From NCBI GenBank assembly GCA_022885665.1, contig JAGQDJ010000260.1:1984001-2048000 (forward strand): a DNA stretch of 64,000 bases, written 5' to 3'. Below are positions 38,090 to 50,127 of this stretch, piece after piece; the stretch's first letter is position 1; each line of letters begins with the position of its first letter. Position numbers and translations under genes: made by a program. The stretch is from Triops longicaudatus. Its lineage: Eukaryota > Arthropoda > Branchiopoda > Notostraca > Triopsidae. The notes below the pieces were generated by a model. The model did not search any database and was not told the origin of the DNA. It saw only the letters and a list, made by a program, of their open reading frames with translations.

Positions 38090-39406
38090 TTAGTGTCTTT
38101 CTTCGTCGTCTTGGACAGAGCCCGTAGATTGCCTCCTCCTTAACGAAGACGACGAAGTTACACTGTCTTCTTGGTTTCTCGTCACAGGCCAAGCAAATCT
38201 CTCTCTTCCGTCAGATCCCGTTTGTCGAATACGACTAAGCTGAGCTAAGGAGCGGTGTTCTAGTTCTGCAAACCTTGAACTTGAATGCATAGTTGAAGAT
38301 CTAGCTCTGGGAACTCCGGCAAGGTGTTCCGCACTTGCCTGCTCTTGTGATCGTTGGACGCGAAACCGCTGCTGAAGCAAAAATGCAACGCTATTTGCAG
38401 TAGAGTTGGATCCTCGAATACCACTGGAAGATGTAGAGGATGGGCGGAGGTACTGCTGAAACTGACAAAGTTGCGCCGCACTTAAAGGCTGGGCTTCGTG
38501 AGCGAAACGCGATACCGGTATGGATAACTCAGAGGCCACCTTACGTTCTTGGTTTTGTGACGAGGTACGTGAGAGGGGACCTGCCCTCGGTGCATTAGCT
38601 GACTTCACAGGAATAACGTTAACATTTTAAGGTACGATTATATTAAACTTATCACGTTAATAACTTACTTTTCGCACTGCAATTTCATATGCAGAGGCGC
38701 CCGTTTCCCTGTGTGCAGTTTCATTACTGACTGTTTCACTGTCGATGTCTGGGACGACCTAAGGCAGCTTATATTTATTTCAACCCTGTTGAATTAAATG
38801 TTACCTGAATGTCGAAGACATTATCCAAAGATAGATTGTGATAAGAAACCATTGCTCCTCGTGATACTTTTAAAACTTGGGAGGCTGTTAGCCGCTTATG
38901 GGGATCCAGGACGAGTAGCTGCTTAATAAGATTTGTAGTATTCGCAGAAACGCGACCGTCTCTGTAGTTAGTTTCATTTAACTTTATCTCCTCTCTGGCA
39001 CAAGAATATGAAAAGGATAGATTAAAACTTACTCGGGAATTGTATACTCCGCAGATTTAATTTTTCGGAAAAGCTCCTGTGGCACGGAGTCATAAAAGGG
39101 AAACTGTCCATAAAGCATTGTGAAAAGTACCACCCCCAACGCCCACATATCCGATGGTTTAGCTGTAGGGAAAGTATAAGTATACACAATGCAAAAAGTT
39201 ACGGCTTATTTGCACCTAAGTAGGGTTTCCCACTAAGTACGTCTGGAGAAATATATGCTGGAGAACCTCGTTGGTCTCGAAGCATATCAGCCTCTGATCC
39301 TAGGTGTTTGCCAAGACAAAAATTAGAAATGCTGACTTCCATGGTTCTTCTATTGAGTACTAAGTTCCCAAGTTTTAGATCCCGGTGCACGACGTTCTTC
39401 TACAAG

Positions 39407-39448
<42 letters not shown>

Positions 39449-39459
39449 NNNNNNNNNNN

Positions 39460-39496
<37 letters not shown>

Positions 39497-40300
39497 TCAT
39501 GTAACCGTTCAACAATGCTCACGACACTGTGAAATAACACCAACGTTTCTTTTTCGCTTAACTTTTTCTCTTTTATCACATATTGCTGTAGATTTATGTA
39601 GTCCAGCGACTTTGGGTAATATTCGGTAGGAACAAGACAGTCTAGAACTAAGCATAGCCTTGGTAGAACCCGCCCGGTATACATTTGCTGCCCATTAGGA
39701 AGTTCTTTTTCTTCCAGCACAGTGTCCTAAAAGAGACGCGTTTAAGTTTTTTTTTTTTTTTTAAAAAAAAAGAGAATGCTCGCTGAATTGTAAAATACCT
39801 TGAATAAGCCGTGATGCTGGATTATGCCTTTCTGATTTCGTAGAAGCGATAAGAGCGAAAACTCAGTATATAGTAGCATCTTTCCCTGTTTATCGTCTTG
39901 AGTCTCCTCTTTCGTTGGCTTGAGCACAAGCATCTGAAACATTCAAATAATGAATTATATCGCATTTCTTATTATTGCTTTTCACATAACTAGTATACCT
40001 TGATAGAATAGTACTCATCCGTACCTTCTTTACGTGCTAAGCACTGAGATATGCTTTTCACGGGTGAATTACCCTGCCGCGGACCCAGGAGAAAGTACTG
40101 CCCAGCTCTTTTGGGTGTCCTACTAGACACCATGGTACCCTCAGATGGAGAAACTACAAGAAAAAAGGGATTCTAACGTTAAAACACAAATGTATTAAAC
40201 GATTTTATCGTATAGATCAATATAACATACGAGACTTGTGCCTATTGATACTCTCATAAGACTGCTCCTCTGCTTCTAGGAGTCCATGATTACGTTTCAT
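38090..40300 (-). CDS. STK40: STK40 (SgK495), predicted serine/threonine pseudokinase
   Basis: Nine coding exons in transcript order: 40300-40231, 40153-39999, 39933-39799, 39726-39496, 39399-39216, 39162-39033, 38994-38805, 38758-38669, 38602-38090, giving 565 residues. The start MKRN is like the vertebrate MKRR start; a few 5' UTR bases extend to 40316. Conserved STK40 segments: GQYFLLGPRQGNSPV, KQGKMLLYTEFSLLSLL, INLQQYVIKEKKLSE, VVHRDLKLGN (200-209), DQRGSPAYISPDVLSG and DMWALGVVLFTMLYGQFPFYD. Where active kinases have DFG, this protein has NFC (223-225), as in vertebrate STK40, so magnesium-ATP catalysis is unlikely. In vertebrates STK40 is a scaffold for the COP1 ubiquitin ligase. The C-terminal 170 residues are Ser/Gln-rich and longer than in vertebrates. 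The intron 39400-39495 contains an assembly gap. Confidence 0.93.
39411..39493. other. Poly(T) run with an 11-base assembly gap
   Basis: Thirty-eight T, eleven N (39449-39459) and thirty-four T inside an STK40 intron. The gap lies between correctly paired exons, so no coding sequence seems to be lost, but the true run length is unknown. Confidence 0.95.
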
Positions 40301-40316
40301 TTCAAACAAGTTTCTG

Positions 40317-41019
40317 CAAGAAAAAAATTTTTACACAGTGAGTAACATTTGAAGTCTATAATTTTATCATCCAAAAGGTTCTTCTCTATTATATGCCCTG
40401 TGGACTTTTAGGTTACGATAGATTCAGTTATGTTAGTTAGAATGAGGTTTAATTATGTTAAATTATACTGAATTTTCAAGCTAGAAAACCTGGAGGAAAT
40501 AATAGAGAATTACCCCAGAAATTTATTTTAAGATTTTCGTTAAGTCAGACAGTTCAACTTACCGTGCGGCTTCAAGTTTTGATGTTTTGCTTGCTTGCAG
40601 TTTGTAAATAAAGGGAGAACTAGTTTCAAATTGGTGATGCGTAATAGTGAAGCGCGAAACGGTCGAGCTTCCTTTCCCAGGCTCACTACATACGCTCATG
40701 GAACGATTTTAGGTACCATGTTTCCTCCTTACGAATCTTGTCAAAAGTTTCATTTCCTTCCAGCATTCGAACATTGTCTGTGATTATTACGGCAATAGCA
40801 TCAAGTAATCGAGAACCGTAAAAGTATTCTATTACGGAAAATTTAAGATAGAAATTCAAAAGGCTGGGAATCAGGGGCTCGAATTCGCTAATTTTCGGTT
40901 CCTACACATTTCTTGTATCACAATCATAGCGACACAAGTTCCGAGATAGTGACATCTTATCATCCAGAGCAGTACAACAAAAGATGTATTTCTTGTGCCA
41001 AATATTCTTTCATACCAAG
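40317..41019. other. Spacer between STK40 and PGGHG genes
   Basis: About 700 nt upstream of STK40 and downstream of the PGGHG stop. It holds the STK40 promoter and probably a further non-coding 5' exon. The open frame at 40595-40783 is unsupported. Confidence 0.45.
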
Positions 41020-44000
41020 TTACAATCGTCGGAAACCGACAGTTGCAGCACAGTAAACAAGTAACGCTGCAATTAACGACCTCAGTGAAAGTCGTTTCAC
41101 CTTCCAGCCTATGCTTCCTTTGTTTTGCCCCAGCTTGTCTTCAGGCAACGGGCAATTTGGTAAACTTAATGGTCTGATAACGAAATACTGTCGACGTAAA
41201 ATCGCAGGCATAGCTGTAAAAGATACTTAATGCGACGAAAATTCGATGTCTAAGTTTCTGGCTTACTGTGAATCACAGAGTTCTGATTTTCGTCATAAGT
41301 TTCTAGAGACAAATCACATTCGAATGATGACGTTATTGTGATGTCATCCCGTGTTATTATAAAATCGAGGACGCATCCAACGTAATCGACACCTAGTGCA
41401 AAAGACTCTTTTCTGATATGTATGGCATTTGTGTTTGTTGTTACCTTGTATAGTCATGTTATCAACACCTGGAGGTAAACGTGGATTACCGCTTAATCCG
41501 TCGAGTTTTAATCGAAATCCAGCATATCCAAACAAAAGGGCCTGCAGAAATCCTCCCATTCCAGTTATGCAATTCACTGCGCCTTTTTGATTCTCAGATT
41601 CAGACCAGATCTAACGAACGTATGATATATAAATAAAAAAAAAAAACGAAATGAAGGTATTTTCACCTTGAAGGGCTCTATCTTATAAGGGCGGTAGCTA
41701 CGATTAAAGTATAACTCCGCTTTCGTTTCTTCGCCAATTTCTAGATAGCTAATAGCGTGCATACTCCAGGTCATTGCCGGGCCATCTTGACGTGTAACAT
41801 TTCCATAGATTTCTAGATCCCGACGACGTACCTCATGATCTTGCACATGCATCAGTGGATAGCCCAGCAAGACTACATCAGCTTGTTTAATTGTTTCACC
41901 TATTGTGACAAATATAAAACAAATTTTTATGTTTTTTTTTAGATTTACGCGTTTCGTACTGATTCCATATTTGTTTACTGTTTCGTATCGTTCTTACCAA
42001 CTTCATAGCCGTCATATTCGGGGTGAAATTTGTGCTGCGCATCGAACAAATACTTCATTCGCCGAGCAACGTTCAGCCAATCTTCCGGTACACCGTCCAT
42101 TGTCGAATCATTGCATATGCAACTGGCGTATCTTTTATTTTAAATTTTGAGTAAGACGATTTCCACAAAACAACTATGACTACAGTATTTTTACTTGGCG
42201 AAGAAAATGGAATAGGCAGCGACGACATTTGTATAGACTGAGTTATTTACAAAATGGTGATCTTCATCTGGAGGCATGACACCTACGAAAATGAACACTA
42301 ATTTGTCGGTCGTGTTCTAGTGAGATATTTCTTCTATTTTTAGCGAGCTGAACAAGTGAGCCAATTTGGTACAGTTATCTTATAGTTCAAACGCGGGCTA
42401 TCGCATGGTTGTACTAACCGTTTATTTCATATTGGCCTGTTTCAGTATTCAGCTCTGCTCTTGTGACCCAAAACTCGGCAAGATCGCGAATGAACTTACA
42501 TCCGTTCACCTAAACATAGCATGGTAATAATGTATGGTGCAGTATTTTCTTACTTCCAGAGGGAATCCCAAATCTTCCCCCTTTAGCCAGTTATAATCCA
42601 TAGATGCCGCCCAGTATTGTCGAGCAGCGAATGCTATATCACCTGTTATGTGTTGTTGAAATTCTTTGGTCTCGGGGCAGCATTCGTGTGTTACGTCTAC
42701 GCCAGTAAAAGCACTTTCCCACGGAAAGCTTTTACAGTAATATATTTAAGTTCTTAAGTACCATATTTGTTTTTTAACTTTTTACCGAGCACCGCGGTAT
42801 CCACCTTCTTGAGCTTGTTTACGAGCTGGTTGAATATTTGCCATTCGATATAAGAGCAGATCTTTTGCTGAATCTTGCCACAAAAGAGCAATAGGAGGAA
42901 ACATCCACATCTCAGTGTCCCAGAAAGTATGTCCTTTTAGATTCAAGAGTTTATTTTTTATTTTTGTGCTAATACGTATATTATGTCTTGCCTTGATAGT
43001 CCTGAAACATCGATCCGTGAGCTAACCCTCCTGGGCTCATACCATAAAAAGGTTTTCTGGATTCTTGATCCTTGCGTGTGGGTAGCGAACTTAATAGGTA
43101 ATAAACGCTCCCATAAACCGTTTTCATCTTTATTGAAAAAGAAGATACTTCTTCACATTTTATTATACTGTCATTTAGAAATTTACCAGTTCCAAATTCG
43201 TCCCGTGCAACTGAATGTTTCCAGATTCCCAAAGCATATTCCATCCTTGGATATGTGTAGAGAGTAATTCGGAATGCCCTTTTGTCAATATCGTGTCAGT
43301 TGCCTTTGAGTAGTCTCCATACGTGGTTCGCCAGTTTTCCCCAACAGCCATAATAAACGTTCTTTCAGGATGAGTAACGTTTAGTACCAAGTATTGTGGC
43401 ACCTGTGTTCATAGGTATTATGATCGTGGGTAATATAATTAAATAATTTATTAATTGAATTATTATGGGTAATATATTTACCACATTCCAGATAACAACC
43501 ACTGGAGTTGGCTCTGATTGGTATACGGGATCTTCCAAGATCTTCGTGTAGCCTTGCAGACATTTTTCTACGTTGGCTTTTTCGTGGGCGCATTTGTAGA
43601 ACTTAATATCTAAGCTTTCGGCCCCAATGTTGTTGGTTAAAGCTAGCGTAATTGACGCATTTTCCGTGTGATCTAAATGGAAGTTTAGTCGTGCCTTATA
43701 CCTGCTACGGGTTACTTGATGTGAACGTTGCCCGAAACTGGGTTATTAAAAGGCATTTGTGCAGTCTATGTGCATACGTAATTTGCTCAATTAACACGTC
43801 ATCTGTGCGCATTAATTCCGTGAAAGTACCTATTGAAAGAGAATAAGATCGCTCACTTCGAAGGTAAAGCGTGAAGGGGAAGTTTTAGCTTACCCTTCCG
43901 AACGTCCAGCCGAAACTTTTTGTCTAAAATGGTTCTTTTTCCTGGGAAATTCATGCGTACATTAATGCGAGAAGGTATGCGAGCGCGGTGACTTTCGCCG

Positions 44001-44105
44001 CGAAAGCCGTTGTACAACCCATTCATAAAGACTGTATCCGAATAAACCACTGTAGCAACATGACCATTACCAATGGTTGCCATGTGCGAATCGTTGATTG
44101 GAAGC
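41020..44105 (-). CDS. PGGHG: GH65-family glucosidase, PGGHG / acid-trehalase-like (5' partial)
   Basis: Fourteen exons in transcript order: 44105-43894, 43829-43716, 43672-43482, 43402-43187, 43127-42992, 42933-42786, 42728-42554, 42509-42419, 42282-42195, 42122-41998, 41899-41667, 41610-41445, 41392-41267, 41213-41020; about 738 residues. The first exon found begins mid-codon (LPINDSHMATIGNGHVATVV), so a short 5' exon is missing. Family motifs: LYNGFRGESHRARIPS, GGLAHGSMFQDYQGHTFWDTEMWMFPP split across an intron, GYRGARFPWESAFTG, NNSVYTNVVAAYS, ADVVLLGYPL, GPAMTWSMHA and GAVNCITGMGGFLQALLFG. The vertebrate enzyme removes glucose from glucosyl-galactosyl-hydroxylysine of collagen. One intron has a GC donor (rc of 42990-42991). 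The C-terminus ends in a hydrophobic stretch (SLIAALLVYCAATVGF), which may be a membrane anchor. Confidence 0.9.
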
Positions 44106-46690
44106 CTGAAATGTGAATTGAATTTGACTGTCCTTCAATCCAAACTAGTTGGCGTGAAAATATATTCTGTATATTCTAGCTAGCGAACGGAGTAATGATT
44201 AAAAAGGAAGATAGCATAGTATTTCTGAAAAAATAATCGTAGTGAACTTGAAAAATCTCTGTACGTTATAGAAACGCGGTAAGGCAGTACTGTGTTTCCC
44301 ATTTTTTTGCACATTATAATTTACGGAGGAACAAAGAGACAAATACTGAACTTCGACGTGGGAGTAGACACGATTTATAAATGCATCGAATTGATAAACT
44401 GAAGTGTATTTTTAAAAAAGAGCTTAGGTGATAAACCGAAAGTTTGACGCATGTAGCGAACTGGGACCGAAGAAATAAGTTCGAGATAAAAGCGTGTTGA
44501 GCGTTATTATCTCTGGAAGGTTATACCTAACATGGAAAATAATATTTCTCCTTACTTCTACCTGTCTTGCATTAGTTAATCGCACGTTTTGATAAATAGT
44601 GGTGATAAATAATCCAGTGGCGTAAGTTGGAGGTCTCTTTACGTATTTTACCACTTTTGAGCATAGCTAAATGTAACTGTAATTAGTCTTAAAAAAGCTT
44701 CATAGAGAGCGCTTACAACTGCCTTAGTTATCGAACTGTAGAATTAGCTCTTACAGGTGATTTACTTTGTTTCTAATACTACAATGTGGAATCAGTTATG
44801 GAAAGAAGTAAATTCTGTGTAAATGTTTAATTTACACAGCATTCTAACCTTGTGGGTAACCGTATTATTTATATATTTGAATAACCATATGAGGAACCAT
44901 GGTATTTTTATATATTTGTATAAATCACTCAAGAATCAAAGTTTTAGGTTTCCCCACCGCATTGTTATGTCTCTAGTTTTGAAACTTTCGAAAGATGAGC
45001 CTTATTAGTGGTTTCATTGCGTTTTTAGCAGTGCTTCGAAACCTGGTCAGTAAACTTTATGCATGTTACTCCTCAAATTTTATCAGACATTATCACAATT
45101 GCACAATGTATAGGAACTTCAAAGAGTGAAACGAAAAAAAAATTCGAAAACTTTATTGAAACTCTTGCTTCAGTCACTAAACGGTGTCCGATCTAAGCTA
45201 AAGTGCTCATGTGGTAATGGTTTTTAGTTGTCAACAATGCATGCAGATCAATGCCGAATGGCTGAAAAGTTCTCACGCGTTTGTTTCAAACACCGACGGA
45301 GAGAGACTTATATCCAATGGCTGACTTTGTTTTGCTCTGGTTTTCGAATGACTCCGTGAACAACAACTAGCGAGAACAATGACCATAAAAAACAACGACA
45401 TCTTGAACCGCAGATAGATTGGACACAACTAACGTGCCCTGTTCTTTCCCGTTTTATATTACTAACTCCAGTTCTCCGTTTACTGTTGTAAATTGGAGCC
45501 ATGGAGTACATGCGCAAAATACCCAAGATACCACATATGTTAGTGGCAGCAATAAAGACGTTCGATAGCCCAACACACCGTGAAAATAAAAGCGTAGCGT
45601 GCCATTGAAACAGACATATGGCGTATGCCATACGTGGAAGAAGCTTTTTCGGCATCGACGGGTTCCATCTCACTTGCCTTCAGTAAATGACGTACGCCCA
45701 GCTTTGACCCCCTCACACCTTCTTTTCATTGAATTTCTGCTACACGCCAGGCTTTGTTCTTCCATGTCCACTTCGGCTCGTAATTGCAAAGCCCGAAGAA
45801 CTTCAAACAGGGCTTCACTTGTTGACTACAGCTCATGGATCACTCTTCCCCTGTCGCGAAGCCTGCCAATGTCGGTGACACACCCCAGGTAGAAAATCGT
45901 CACGTTATATCTTGCTTGTTGTTCTATTCTTGATTATATCTTGCAGCCAGTAGAGCAAAATACTGAAAAAGAAACATCCCTGACACACAGTTCCACCAAT
46001 GAGATCGTGTCAATTAGCACAGGAAATTATGGTAACTTTTTCTGTCGGGTTTCCATAAGACTTTGGAGTGCACCGTGGTAGAAAACATCGACATAATTAT
46101 TTTCTTGTAAACAGAAAGGTGTTGGGTAGTACTTGCACTAGAAGAAAGCCTTTTGTAGCCTACGTGAGACAGCATTTCTAACCCGTAGGACTTCCTTGTT
46201 GCTTGGATGTAACATTAGGGTATACACAGTTTTCAGAATTTTCAGAAAAAAGGGACATCGCTTCATCCATGAAGAGTAAGTCTTTTTATAATTGCTAACA
46301 GCGGAGGGTGAATGATATCAAATGGAAAATCTGCATAGAGGGGCATCACAATTTTGTCATAGAAAATCTTTTCCGATACAATATTACAGAAAGTACCTGA
46401 CCGATTTCGTTTATCTTTATATTGTATTTGTTTATTGAAAAAAGAAACACATCTAGTACACCAGTTTGCCTATTTGCATTATAACGTATTCACGTGCTTT
46501 CTAACTTAGTAGTTTCACGTTTCCATGGCACGGCTACTTTCAGGATAAAGGTGCTCCGATGGTACAGAACGTACAGCTAACACATTGGACAGAAGTAAAA
46601 AATTGAGAAATAAAAAAAAAAATAAGTTGTAAAATTCAGGGTTGTGAAAAATCGAAAGTAGCCCATTGTATTCTGTAAAAGCAAAACACT
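44106..46690. other. Spacer of 2.6 kb, missing PGGHG 5' exon and a doubtful small gene
   Basis: It lies upstream of PGGHG, so its first exon and promoter should be here, but no exon with the required phase and a family-like N-terminus was recognised. A minus-strand open frame at 45308-45673 has hydrophobic stretches but no match I know. A possible small spliced plus-strand gene at 45835-46158 is listed separately. Confidence 0.45.
45835..46158 (+). CDS. Possible small spliced gene of unknown function
   Basis: Three segments with good splice sites join in one frame: 45835-45888, 45947-46031, 46115-46158, giving a 60-residue product that starts MDHSSPVAKPANVGDTPQ. The donors are cag|gtagaa and g|gtaact, and the acceptors are cttgcag and aaacag. 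There is no signal peptide, domain or family resemblance, and composition is Ser/Thr/Glu rich. It could be chance, or the end of a longer transcript. Confidence 0.2.
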
Positions 46691-48518
46691 TCAGAAACGG
46701 GTACGAGCAATAGCAGTTAAGAACGCAGGATGACCGAAAATCTGCTGAACGAATGGCTTTAGAAGTTCTTGGAAAGCGTACGTCATGGAATCTTTGACAG
46801 CGTTGGCGGCCACGTTCAGCAAACTGGAAATTAAGCCACCGGCTAATGGAATTCCTTTAATATCTATTTCCACCGTCCTTGAAGTTCGCACAAAAATAAG
46901 TTTAATTAGAGTTAGATAAGAGCAAAACCATTAAAAAATGTACCCGATTTCTTTTAGCTGGAAATCCCGCAAGGTGGTGTTACCATCGTCGAGATCCCAA
47001 ATACCGTCAACCATCAAGCTAATTTTTGATAGTTTCAGCTTCAATTCCAAATTCGTAGCAAAAAACGAGACCCCCGTGTGTAGTTTAACTCCCATTTCGA
47101 TATCGTTCGCCCCGGCGCTAACAATCATGTCAAAAATGTTTCCTTCAATCGTCAGTTCGCAGTCCCCTGTACGGTAAACATTCGCTAAACCGGATACATG
47201 ACCTTTAGAAATTGCGACAGATCCACCGACAGTTGTATTGTAAAGCTGGAGGAGCAACAGCGTTAATCTCAAAAATGCAAGTTTGCGCTATGTTACGTAC
47301 CGTGACGTTGAATGTGTCGGAGTCTGATGCTATATAAAGGGGGTCAAGGGTCTGTTCTCTAACGAGTTCGCGGAAGTTAGCGAATACTTCATCAAAATAT
47401 TCATTTGCGTTACTGTCGCTTTCCAAATTATTCCTGAAAGGGAATTGTGGCTTTTTATAGGATATAATATTAACAGAAGATAGCACAAAGAAGAGTTCAC
47501 TGCTTTATTCCCGAAACTCAAGGAAAAGTTGTTTACAGCGAGAAGGAAGTAAAAGTGAACTCACTGATGACCAACCATATCGTCCAGACCAATGATTGGG
47601 TGATTAGCAAGCACCTTGTTTATGACAGTAGTGAACACATTGGCTGCAACGCTTTCAAGCACAAGCTGATTTGCCACCAGTTGGTTGTAGACGATAGTAC
47701 TCATAAGGCGGTTCACATTTTCGCTCAAATCCTCGTCGCCCAACAGTCCTTCGAAGTTAAACTAAGGACGACAATTTACTTGACATATGTACGTTTTTAA
47801 TACATAAAATACTTACGTTCAGGCCTGCGATAGTAAAATCAAGCACAACGTTACTGACTTGGAAGACACCCAAGCCATGCTGCGACACGTGCATAGAGGC
47901 AGCCAAATGAATATCTGTCACATTTACCCTAGAAACATAAAGGAAGAAAATGATTAAGTCACAGTCAATCGAATTGCGGTAAATATGTATACGTGAATGG
48001 GCCTTGTCCGTAAACGGGGAAAATATGTTCCATCATTCCGTCAATGCTGTAATCACCTGCAGCCTTCAATAAATTTAAGCTGAAATTGGCTTTCAAGTTC
48101 CATGTGATAATATTGAAATGTAAGTAGTCAATGACGAAAGTGGAGAGTCCAGTGGCAAGGATGTTTTCCGCAAATCCTGAAACACTAATATTCGTGAGTA
48201 GCGTGGCTTGCTTTCTTAAACCGATCATGCTTACACCAATTGAGGAGGGCTTGAAATGTTAATGTTCATGTATTTAATAGCCAGGGGGTCTAATGGGGGA
48301 ATTCCAAAAGCAGGCCAGCCTGTTCCGAACTGGTCGCGAGCATTTTCGATAGCGTTGATGATAGCGTCGTCGATGGCATTTCCCGGAGCTCCAGCTTCTG
48401 TAAGAATTAGTACAAAATTAAATCCCAAATTAATCCCTGTAGTACAATTACTTTTCGGCAGCGCGGTGCTTGAGCCGATGCACAGTAACAAAGCTGCAGA
48501 GAGTACTAAATACTTCAT
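46691..48518 (-). CDS. Secreted JHBP / mite group-7-allergen-like protein, two-domain
   Basis: Eight exons in transcript order: 48518-48452, 48397-48235, 48184-47993, 47928-47817, 47761-47565, 47433-47301, 47245-46944, 46877-46691; phases close to 450 residues. A clear signal peptide (MKYLVLSAALLLCIGSSTALP) starts it. The first half has the pattern of the juvenile-hormone-binding / Der p 7 fold: an N-terminal helix (AIDDAIINAIENARDQF), then GIPPLDPLAIKYMNINIS and alternating beta-rich segments. The second half begins again with a helix (ANEYFDEVFANFREL) and DPLYIASDSDTFNVT and repeats the plan, so the protein looks like two tandem lipid-binding domains. Such proteins bind hydrophobic ligands in haemolymph or gut. 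The ligand is unknown. Single-domain relatives are about 200-250 residues, which supports a duplication. Confidence 0.75.
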
Positions 48519-50127
48519 GACTGTTAGTCGCAAGGTCCTCAAACTTCGTATGTCTGTTACAACAAAGTGCAGTCTAAGAAATAGGGCTCCGTAACAGTTT
48601 TCTTCGAAGTTTTAAAATACACCTGTAAAAGATCTCACGGCGATAATGATTTACACTGCCTTCCTTGGGAATCAGTTTTGTTTACTCATGTGATGGTTGA
48701 CCTCCCGCACTTCCTAGTTTATGATGTCATTCAGCGAGCTTTATTGCTATCTATTCAAGCTCTTTTATAGCAGACGCAAATGAATGAAAGAATGTCGCAT
48801 ATATCTTGTCTGAACTGAACGGTTTTGCAATATTTGAAGTTCTCGTAGTGTAAGTGCAATGCTGTTTGCTTGAGAATGGTATAAGAATCATTCGACAACA
48901 ATCATATTAAGCATTTAGTAATTTCCCCCGTTTATATCGGAGCTAACAAAAATGTGGTTTGAAATAGTCATCCGACAATGAGCTACGAAGTCCGTCAGAA
49001 GATTTTTCGCGCGCATTAATTTCAGGAACCAATACTAACTCAGAAGCACGTGTGTATTTTTAATGCAGAAAATTTGATCCGAGTCAAACAACACATCGTG
49101 TATTTCACACTCAGTTTACTGAACGTTTTGTATTATGTATTGAACATTTTATGTTTAGTTCGCATTAGAAATTGGAGACATCCAACTCCAACGAAAAATT
49201 CTGACATCGGCTGCTCTATTGTAACGAAACACTTGAAGCTAGCACCATATCTCTCAGTTTTTCCTAGTATTCTCAAAATATTGTGTAGCACAAAAGCCAT
49301 TTTCACGTTATATAAACTACAGTGTGTCGTTATTCTTGATCCGCAATTGTTGATAATGCGGTTTAGGAAATATACTTTTAGCATTATAATGGGTTTTACA
49401 AGTCGGAACAAAACTAAAAAATTTGAAAGAAAAAAATTGAAAGACTGAATAACTGTTACTTGAGTTTTATTAGCAGACACTGTATTTTTTATTGTTTTAG
49501 GCGTCGAAAGCATGTGTAACGTTGTTACAGTCCAGCTGTTTATCAGTCAGTGGCATAGGCGTATAACGTCATGCGTTACGCTATAGTTGGATTCTAAACA
49601 TTTTGATAGCAATACTTGTAGATAAAGTAGCTGTTTTTGCTAACTAAGTAATAAAGAAGATTCTATACTGACATGATAAGAAAGACCTTGTTTGGCTGTC
49701 GATTTGGGATCTACAGAATGCTCAAAATTACAGGAAGCCATTTGCAGACGTAAGCGTAAGCATAATAAACGCTCCGTCAACACCGTTGAGTGAGAAAAAA
49801 TTATCTCTGCTGTGAAAGAAACTGAACTGACGCAAGGGTACCTTTTGTCGGGCATCGACAAACGTGAAATCAATGGATAACCACGAAACCACGTCTCCAC
49901 ATTTTTCCCAAACTCAAAACTATCACAGCTAGTACGTGTTGCAAGAGACTCTTAAAATTTGTTACATAATTCATAGCTCTGATTAACCGTACCGTCGAGC
50001 TAAGTTTCTGGGCTTCTCGAAATAAAATACATTTTGGTTTGCGATTTTCTTTACCACAGAGCACAACTATATTTATTTTTACATGACCATTCAATATCCA
50101 TATATTCTGTTTTACAAAAACGATAAA
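48519..50127. other. Spacer between the JHBP-like and BTB-BACK genes
   Basis: About 1.6 kb. The stretch 49050-49513 is open on both strands (132 and 126 codons) with an AT-rich, Phe/Ile/Lys-rich composition and no known domain; neither is supported. The right end holds the 3' UTR of the BTB-BACK gene. Confidence 0.45.
50072..50077 (-). promoter_or_regulatory. Polyadenylation signal of the BTB-BACK gene
   Basis: TTTATT on the plus strand reads AATAAA on the minus strand, 50 nt after the stop codon at 50128-50130. Confidence 0.55.
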
